NCBI GenBank assembly: GCA_030123565.1
Contig: CP126122.1
Span: 1,685,001 to 1,749,000, forward strand
Source: Nitrospira sp.
GTDB taxonomy: Bacteria; Nitrospirota; Nitrospiria; Nitrospirales; Nitrospiraceae
Direction of reading: 5' to 3'
DNA length: 64,000 nt
The notes below the pieces were generated by a model. The model was not told where the DNA came from and did no database searches. It saw nothing but the letters and a program-made list of their open reading frames with translations. Shown piece after piece: positions 55,708-61,805 of this stretch. How positions within the stretch are numbered: position 1 is the stretch's first letter; each line of letters begins with the position of its first letter. The position numbers were made by a program, and so were the translations under genes.

Positions 55708-56855
55708 TGTATAAGTCAAGACTTCATCGGACAGACAGCGAGTCCTCACCGGGTTTATGCCGCTAAGATTTTCTCCTTTGCCAACGCCACACTGTCCAGG
55801 AATGTCTGCATCGGGGTCTTGCCATAACACCAGCGGCCTTGATGTGGGCGCTGGTGGTTGTAGTCTGCCATCCACGCATCGAGATCGGTCTGCAACTCCT
55901 CGATCGTGCGATAGATCTTTTTCCGAAACGTAACCCGATAGAATTCATTCAGCATCGTCTTGTGGAACCGTTCGCAGATCCCGTTCGTTTGGGGATGCCG
56001 CGTCTTAGTCCGCGTGTGGTCGATGTTTTCCACGGCCAGGTACAGTTCATACTCATGCCGCTCGGGTGTGCCGCAGTACTCGGTCCCGCGGTCGGTCAGC
56101 ACTCGGTTCAAGGGAATCTCCTGCTGCTCGAAGAAGGGCAGTACCCGATCATTCAGGAGATCGGCGGCCATGACCGGCGTCTTCCGGTCATACAGTTTCG
56201 CAAACCCGACCTTACTATAGGTGTCGATGAAGGTCTGTTGATAGATCCGCCCGACGCCCTTGAGCGTGCCGACATAGAAGGTGTCTTGGGCGCCGCAGTA
56301 GCCCGGACACTCGCTCTCGAATTCGCCATGGGCTTCTTTGTCCGCCTTCGCCTTCTCCAACGCTACGACCTGGGCTTCCGTCAAGACCAGGCCCTCTTGG
56401 GCCACCTTGGCCTCCAGCGCCTTGAGTCGTTTCCGCATGGTTTCCAAATCATGCCGGAGCCAGATGCACCGGACCCCCGCCGGCGAGATGGTCACCGCCT
56501 GCTTGCGCAGTTCATTGGCCACCCGCACTTGGCCCCAGGCTGGTTGGGCCACCGCCATGGACACAATGGCCTGTTCGACCTCCGCCGCTACCCGATTCTT
56601 TAGCAGTGGCTTCTGGCGGGAGAGCTCCTGAAGGGCTGCCTCACCGCCGGTCTCATAGAGTTCTTTGAAGCGATAGAAGCTGTCCCGGCTATAGCCCATC
56701 AGCTGACAGGCCTTGGAGACATTGCCCAGTTGCTTCGCCAATTCCAACACGCCGACCTTCGCCCTGATGATCTTTTGTTCGGTGGTCATGGTCCTCACTC
56801 CTTTCGTGAAGGAGAGGACTCTACCGGACTGTCAGATTAAGTTCTAGCACTTACA
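55708..56855. mobile_element. IS481-family insertion sequence, 1148 bp, with 7-bp target duplication
   Basis: The ends are imperfect inverted repeats of about 35-40 bp starting TGTA..AAGT and ending in the complementary ACA. The target duplication GCGAATG is perfect: 55701-55707 on the left and 56856-56862 on the right. The single transposase gene is on the minus strand, opposite to the interrupted gene. Intact ends, perfect duplication and intact transposase point to a recent insertion. Confidence 0.93.
55755..56789 (-). CDS. IS481-family DDE transposase
   Basis: A 344-residue transposase from ATG 56789, which has aaaggag 8-9 nt upstream. Residues ~1-100 are helix-turn-helix ([35 protein letters not shown]), followed by an rve-type integrase core with D in the [21 protein letters not shown] region, D in [10 protein letters not shown] and E in [17 protein letters not shown], ending with [12 protein letters not shown]. 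The full catalytic triad is present. It carries the element that splits the MBL-fold gene. Confidence 0.93.
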   Translation of the reverse strand: MTTEQKIIRAKVGVLELAKQLGNVSKACQLMGYSRDSFYRFKELYETGGEAALQELSRQKPLLKNRVAAEVEQAIVSMAVAQPAWGQVRVANELRKQAVTISPAGVRCIWLRHDLETMRKRLKALEAKVAQEGLVLTEAQVVALEKAKADKEAHGEFESECPGYCGAQDTFYVGTLKGVGRIYQQTFIDTYSKVGFAKLYDRKTPVMAADLLNDRVLPFFEQQEIPLNRVLTDRGTEYCGTPERHEYELYLAVENIDHTRTKTRHPQTNGICERFHKTMLNEFYRVTFRKKIYRTIEELQTDLDAWMADYNHQRPHQGRWCYGKTPMQTFLDSVALAKEKILAA

Positions 56856-57517
56856 GCGAATGCACGCGATCATTTATTCATCGATGCTGGCACGATCGTT
56901 CCCGGATTATCAGTGACCAAAGATGGAGTCGAGTTCTTCTGCCATTCACCGTTCATCAAGCATTGCGATGAAGGGGATATCATTCGGAACTCCGCAGCGC
57001 TTATTTTCAACATCCGGTTTCGCTCAGATCACTCACACTATGACTACCTTCATATTGGTGATGCCGCGTGGGAAGACATTGAAGACATTGTCAATACGAC
57101 TCGATATCACAAGAACGATGATCGACTCGAATGGAATCTCTACAACATCCCTCATCATTGCAGCTATCTCGCGTTAAGCGATGACAAAGGAACCCTAGAA
57201 ACGGAACCCAAGCCCCTTGTCAAAGACTTGCTCCTGCAAGGGAGGAACGAAGCGTACATCATCAGCTCCAGTAAACCGATCCCCGACTTGAAGGAGTCTT
57301 ACCTTGAAATACAGCCACCGCATATACAGGCACGCAAAACCTATGAGCGATATCTGAAAGAAGTTGATGGCCGCAAGTTTGTGGTGACGATGGAGGAACC
57401 CAACGCCAAAAAACCTGAACCGCTTATTTTCGAGGTTACAACTGCAGGAATTACCTGGCAACGTTCTCTCTCAATCGGTGCGTCGGCGATCTTAACCTCT
57501 AGACCTCTCCGAGCTGG

Positions 57518-59794
57518 ATGATGAGCGACACGTATTACGAACTGAAAGATTTTCTCCCCGTTACCGAAGTCAACGAATTCGCCTTTGCCCGCACACGGAG
57601 TGTACTCGCCGCTATCCAACAACAACGCGATTACTCCGTCGAGGGGTTACTGAAGCGTGCGGATCGAAAGGTCGAGTGCATCGTAGTCGATGTTGAATCA
57701 GACGGAGTGCCCCCAGGTAACATTCACGGTATCAAGTATAGGGAACGCCTGGCGTTGTGCATTCTGGAAAACGAAAAACAGTTGGTGGAAGTGTCTGCGC
57801 TTCGCAAAGACTTTCCGATCCTGATGCATCAAAATTTAAGTCCACCAGATGCTCCACGAAGCCTATGTCTATATTTTGAACCGCCGGCCTCGGTCACCCG
57901 TTCCTGGACACCGCAGAAGTTTTTGCGCCGAATCCAGTCGTGGCTTGAGAAGAGTGCCAAAGGAGAAATTCATCCTGCGGATCAGCCGGTCGAACAACTG
58001 TTTTTTGCGAGCAAGTACGAACTCGTCTTGCCATGGAATTTCGATGAGCTCAAAGAGGGCAAGGACAATCACACGGTGATTGTAGCGGGGCCAGAACGCC
58101 CCGGAGAAGGACTGACCTGCTTTCTCAAACCTCTTCAGGTACATACCAAGCCACCAAAAGGGACCGTCAAGCATATCGAATTCACACTACCCCCGATCGT
58201 GCATGGCCACATTGAGTGCGATCCAACCACACTAGGTGCACTTGCAGACATTCTGACGCGCCATGGAATCGACATTCTGCCCGACCTGCAGAAAGCGTTG
58301 CGAGATGGGGTGGATGAGAAGGGAGTGCCTGAGTCCGCGGATAGCTCGTTGACAGCCATCTTACTTCATATCCCGATGGCCAGGACGGAGGGCACCCTGC
58401 CCGAAAAGTTTTTCCATCGAGCGTTCATGGTTCCGTGTGGGGTTCGCCAACTTGGTCTCCTTACCGGCGCCATCGTTTTGGTAGAAGTTCCTGAGGGTCG
58501 CAGGTCGCTGAAGAAGTATTTTAGTGGCGAAGGCGTGTTAGGTGACCAACGGCCCACTCAATGGCGTGATCAGGCTATTTACCCGATGGAGGTTCTTCGA
58601 CAAAACGACACGTCATCTGCAAGAAGGCAATCAGGTATCTCGGGCAATGGCCCTGCCGGCGTGTTGGTCGGCGCTGGCTCACTCGGTAGCGCCTTACTCA
58701 ATATCTGGGGACGCAGTGGCTGGGGCCGCTGGACCGTCATCGACAATGACCATATTAAACCTCACAACCTATCGAGACATACGGCCTTCGCAGTACACAT
58801 AGGTCAGCCAAAGGCCATGGTTGTCGCAGAGCTGCATGACGCCGTAATGGAAGGTGCCAGTGGGATCACTCCCCTGTATGCAGATGCATGCGATCTATCA
58901 CAAGAGTCGGTTACCAATGCATTGACATCGGCACAGTTGACTATCGACGCGTCGACGACACTGGAATACCCTCGCATCATGAGTGGTGTAGAGAAAGTAG
59001 GGAGACATATTTCAGTGTTCATAACCCCGAGAGGAACTGATGCGGTTTTGCTTGCTGAAGATGAACAACGACACATTCGATTGCGCACCCTAGAGGCTCA
59101 GTACTACCGCGCTTTGATTCACGAGTCATGGGGCCAGAACCATCTGGACGACAACCTAGGGTCCTTTTGGAGCGGAGCCAGTTGTCGTGACATATCAACC
59201 GTTCTTCCCTATTCGAAAGTTTTGAGTCATGCCAGCATATTGGCAGAGCAGATTCCAATCATGGCAGCCTCTCCGAGAGCGCTAATTCGAGTATGGCAGC
59301 GTGATCCTGAGCGCAGTTCAATAGCGGTGCATGATGTTATGCCTGCACAAGAAATACACATGGACATCGGGAAAATGGCGTTGTTCATTGACAGTGGAAT
59401 AGTCCAGCAACTTTGCACATGGAGAAACGGGAGCCTTCCAAACGAAACTGGGGGGGTGCTATTGGGTTATTATGATTTCAACGTCTCTTCCGCAACTATC
59501 GTTACAGCTCTTCCTGCACCGACGGATAGTAAGTCGAGTCCAGGAGGGTTCGAGCGCGGTATTGTCGGTTTGGAAGAAGCCATCCGCGAAGCTTCAAGAC
59601 GAACCGCGGGAATCGTTGGCTACATCGGCGAATGGCATAGCCATCCACCAAGACATTCTGCCTCACCGAGCAAGGCAGATTTGATCCAGCTCTGTGACCT
59701 CGCCCGAGGAATGGCAGAAGACGGTTTGCCTGCTGTTCAACTGATAGTTGGAGAGAACGATGTTCGGATCCTGCATGGCACACTAGATCAATGA
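57518..59794 (+). CDS. E2-E1-JAB fusion: ubiquitin-like conjugation and deconjugation in one protein
   Basis: A 758-residue protein. About 20-165 is an E2-like domain with candidate catalytic C117 in APRSLCLYF, followed by the helix FLRRIQSWLEKSAKGEI. About 165-375 is a linker region. About 375-610 is an E1/ThiF adenylation domain: GAGSLG (385-390), DND (409-411), NLSR with R420, K432, TIDAS D477 and a candidate thioester C556-R557. About 625-755 is a JAB/MPN metalloprotease with E643, H707, H709 and D721 (ETGG.. EWHSHP.. SKAD). All three active sites look intact. This combines Cap2 (E1-E2) and Cap3 (JAB) of type II CBASS in one chain. It overlaps the MBL-fold gene and the patatin gene (ATGA). 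No ubiquitin-like protein gene or CD-NTase is visible. Confidence 0.88.
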   Translation: MMSDTYYELKDFLPVTEVNEFAFARTRSVLAAIQQQRDYSVEGLLKRADRKVECIVVDVESDGVPPGNIHGIKYRERLALCILENEKQLVEVSALRKDFPILMHQNLSPPDAPRSLCLYFEPPASVTRSWTPQKFLRRIQSWLEKSAKGEIHPADQPVEQLFFASKYELVLPWNFDELKEGKDNHTVIVAGPERPGEGLTCFLKPLQVHTKPPKGTVKHIEFTLPPIVHGHIECDPTTLGALADILTRHGIDILPDLQKALRDGVDEKGVPESADSSLTAILLHIPMARTEGTLPEKFFHRAFMVPCGVRQLGLLTGAIVLVEVPEGRRSLKKYFSGEGVLGDQRPTQWRDQAIYPMEVLRQNDTSSARRQSGISGNGPAGVLVGAGSLGSALLNIWGRSGWGRWTVIDNDHIKPHNLSRHTAFAVHIGQPKAMVVAELHDAVMEGASGITPLYADACDLSQESVTNALTSAQLTIDASTTLEYPRIMSGVEKVGRHISVFITPRGTDAVLLAEDEQRHIRLRTLEAQYYRALIHESWGQNHLDDNLGSFWSGASCRDISTVLPYSKVLSHASILAEQIPIMAASPRALIRVWQRDPERSSIAVHDVMPAQEIHMDIGKMALFIDSGIVQQLCTWRNGSLPNETGGVLLGYYDFNVSSATIVTALPAPTDSKSSPGGFERGIVGLEEAIREASRRTAGIVGYIGEWHSHPPRHSASPSKADLIQLCDLARGMAEDGLPAVQLIVGENDVRILHGTLDQ

Positions 59795-60894
59795 GTTCAG
59801 GCTTATGTCCAAGCATTGCCCTGGCTCTATCAGGTGGTGGCATTCGAGCGATGGTCTTCCACCTTGGAGTCATGCGACTTCTTGCTGAACGATGTTTGTT
59901 AGAGCAGGTCCATCGGATTTCAACGGTCTCAGGTGGCAGCTTGCTGGTAGGCCTTATACTTCAGGAAAATCAAGCCCAGTGGCCATCTTCTGAACACTTC
60001 CTGACAGCGGTGTACCCCAGCCTCCGCGAGAAGTTGTGCCAAAGAAGTTTTCAGTGGGGAGCATTGAGGCAGCTTCTCAATCCGGCAAACTTTCCATTCA
60101 TCTTGTCTCGTGCAAACCTGTTAGCGTTGGCGATCGAAAAGGAATGGAATATTCGGTGCAAACTGTCCGACTTACCACATATGCCGGAATGGTCCATTAA
60201 CGCTACAACGGCAGAGAACGGCAAACGCTTTCGCTTCAAGCGCAGCGACATCGGGGATTATCAGTTAGGCTACGCTCTCCCTGGAAACTTTCCTCTTGCT
60301 CATGCGATGGCGGTCTCCGCAGCCTTTCCTGGCGGCTTCGGACCACTACAGCTGAATGCCAAGCTTTTTGACTGGCAAAAAAAGGAATGGAATGCCCCAT
60401 CAGGCAGCGAGCGATCCATCGATATTGGCTACAACGCTCTGCACCTATACGATGGCGGCGTCTATGACAACCTCGGGCTGGAGCCGTTCTTCGATGCGGG
60501 ACGTGGAAAGTCCAAACATCCTGAGAACGTTATAATCGTGTCAGATGCCGGACGGCCTTTACCATCTGGTTTTTCATATTTCGCACTGAATCCATTCCGG
60601 CTTAAGCGCGTCGCTGACATTATGTCAGATCAGTCCCATGCACTGCGTGTTCGAACCTTTTCGAACTACCTCCAAGAAAGCCATGGGCGAGGTGCGTTCA
60701 TTTACATTGGTACACCGGTAGAGGCTCAATTGCCGTGTAAGTCGGCTACGTTTGCGGCAAACTTTCCGACCACTTTGCGCCGAATCGATTTGACCGAGTT
60801 CGACATGCTCGCCGACCACGGGTATCGGGTAACGAAGCATGCTGAGCAGGTCTATGGTTTGTGTGGCCCACCAGGCAAGACGCAAACCTTGTAA
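59791..60894 (+). CDS. Patatin-like phospholipase, probable effector
   Basis: A 367-residue protein with the patatin fold. The oxyanion loop is SGGGIRA (14-20), the nucleophile elbow STVSGGS (S47) and the catalytic Asp D221 is in YDGGVYDNLGLEP. No signal peptide. The full dyad is present, so lipase activity on membrane phospholipid is expected. In type II CBASS, CapV patatins kill the cell by degrading membrane when triggered by a cyclic nucleotide. Its start overlaps the E2-E1-JAB stop (ATGA). A role as toxic effector is inferred from this context; what would trigger it here is not clear. Confidence 0.88.
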   Translation: MSSGLCPSIALALSGGGIRAMVFHLGVMRLLAERCLLEQVHRISTVSGGSLLVGLILQENQAQWPSSEHFLTAVYPSLREKLCQRSFQWGALRQLLNPANFPFILSRANLLALAIEKEWNIRCKLSDLPHMPEWSINATTAENGKRFRFKRSDIGDYQLGYALPGNFPLAHAMAVSAAFPGGFGPLQLNAKLFDWQKKEWNAPSGSERSIDIGYNALHLYDGGVYDNLGLEPFFDAGRGKSKHPENVIIVSDAGRPLPSGFSYFALNPFRLKRVADIMSDQSHALRVRTFSNYLQESHGRGAFIYIGTPVEAQLPCKSATFAANFPTTLRRIDLTEFDMLADHGYRVTKHAEQVYGLCGPPGKTQTL

Positions 60895-61285
60895 CAGAGT
60901 CTCACCTTGAGGAGTTCTCCGTTCCGGTCAGAGTATCAGACTGCTTAAGACCGGTTGTCACTCCGCTGGCGGCAATCCTATGACTATGGCAGTAGCGTAG
61001 GAACCATCAGCTTGATCGAGGCACTTATGGGGGACTTCATCCCCTGTGTGTGAATCACGATCAAGAATTGGTCAGCCTGAGAGGATCGGATCGAATGTGC
61101 CTCACAGCGCAACGCCTGTTCTCGTTTGACTTCAAATCAGAACATTGGGCAAGAGCTGGTTCAACTTGGCGGAGGGCGGGGTGTTCACTTCGTGAAGTCA
61201 ACCAGTGGGGTCACAGTCCAAGGCGGGTCACTCTTGCGAGCAGACTGAAAGAGTGGTAAGGTTTCCATGTTAAGGAGACGCCTCA
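60895..61285. other. Intergenic stretch between the defence-like operon and the copper-efflux locus
   Basis: About 390 nt with no convincing gene; a 69-codon open frame at 61050 has no ribosome site or recognisable family. The end holds aaggag, the ribosome site of the next gene. No clear terminator was seen after the patatin gene. Confidence 0.4.
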
Positions 61286-61651
61286 ATGCGCCGCTTCCAT
61301 CCCCTCCTCTCAACGACATTGGTGCTGCTCCTTCTCGTGTTAAGCTTCAACGCTTATGCCTGTCTCTTACCGGTAAGCAGCATCTCAAACACTGAGATGG
61401 GCAATGGCTGCTCCACACCTGAAGAGCAACCGGCACGGCAGGTGTGCGACGCCTTTAAGACGTTCACTGTCGAGGCGTCGAGTCAGCCCCAGCCCTCATG
61501 TGATGGTCACATGCTGTGGGTGGGAGAAGCTCTCGCTGGTTCTCTGCTCTCGTCACCCCCGCTAGGCGGTATCCTCAAGCATCCTTTGCCGTTACCCTCA
61601 GACAGTTCATCCCAACTGCTCCGGACAAACACGACCGTTCTTCGCATTTGA
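61286..61651 (+). CDS. Small secreted Cys-containing protein of a metal-efflux locus
   Basis: A 121-residue protein with a signal peptide (MRRFHPLLSTTLVLLLLVLSFNAYA) and a mature part with five cysteines (CLLP, NGCSTPEE, QVCDAF, PSCDGH). aaggag lies about 8 nt upstream. It is not a known family; position directly before a CusC/CusB-like gene suggests a role in copper or silver handling, which is inferred only. Confidence 0.65.
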   Translation: MRRFHPLLSTTLVLLLLVLSFNAYACLLPVSSISNTEMGNGCSTPEEQPARQVCDAFKTFTVEASSQPQPSCDGHMLWVGEALAGSLLSSPPLGGILKHPLPLPSDSSSQLLRTNTTVLRI

Positions 61652-61805
61652 TCTTCCCATCCTGAGTTTTCTCAACCCGTTGTTCTAAATCGTACTGCTC
61701 AGTCCTCGCTCTGAACGAGCCAGGCCATCCCGCTTGGTCGTTAGAACCGATCGCCGGTTGTTCAGTTGGAGTGCTGAGCCCAAGAGTTTGTGAAGGAGGA
61801 TTCTC

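Larger units (their letters stand above)
55212..57521 (+). pseudogene. ComEC-like metallo-beta-lactamase-fold protein, interrupted by an IS481-type element
   Basis: Two parts of one gene: 55212-55707 and 56863-57521. Removing 55708-56855 and one copy of the 7-bp duplication gives an unbroken 384-codon frame (..GESA-NAR-DHLFIDAG..). The N-part has the metal motif THADRDH (H71, D73, D75, H76), like the S/T-H-x-D-x-D-H of ComEC/Rec2-type MBL domains; the C-part has YLHIGDA and NIPHHCS, the later ligands. The restored protein ends SRPLRAG. As it stands, the first part reads on into the element to a stop at 55766, and an internal ATG at 56913 could start a C-terminal fragment of 202 residues. First gene of an operon with the E2-E1-JAB and patatin genes; its stop overlaps the next start. 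Confidence 0.9.

Noticed and set aside
61050-61259. 69-codon open frame between the patatin gene and the metal-efflux locus
   Set aside because: No ribosome site, no recognisable family, odd composition; likely chance.
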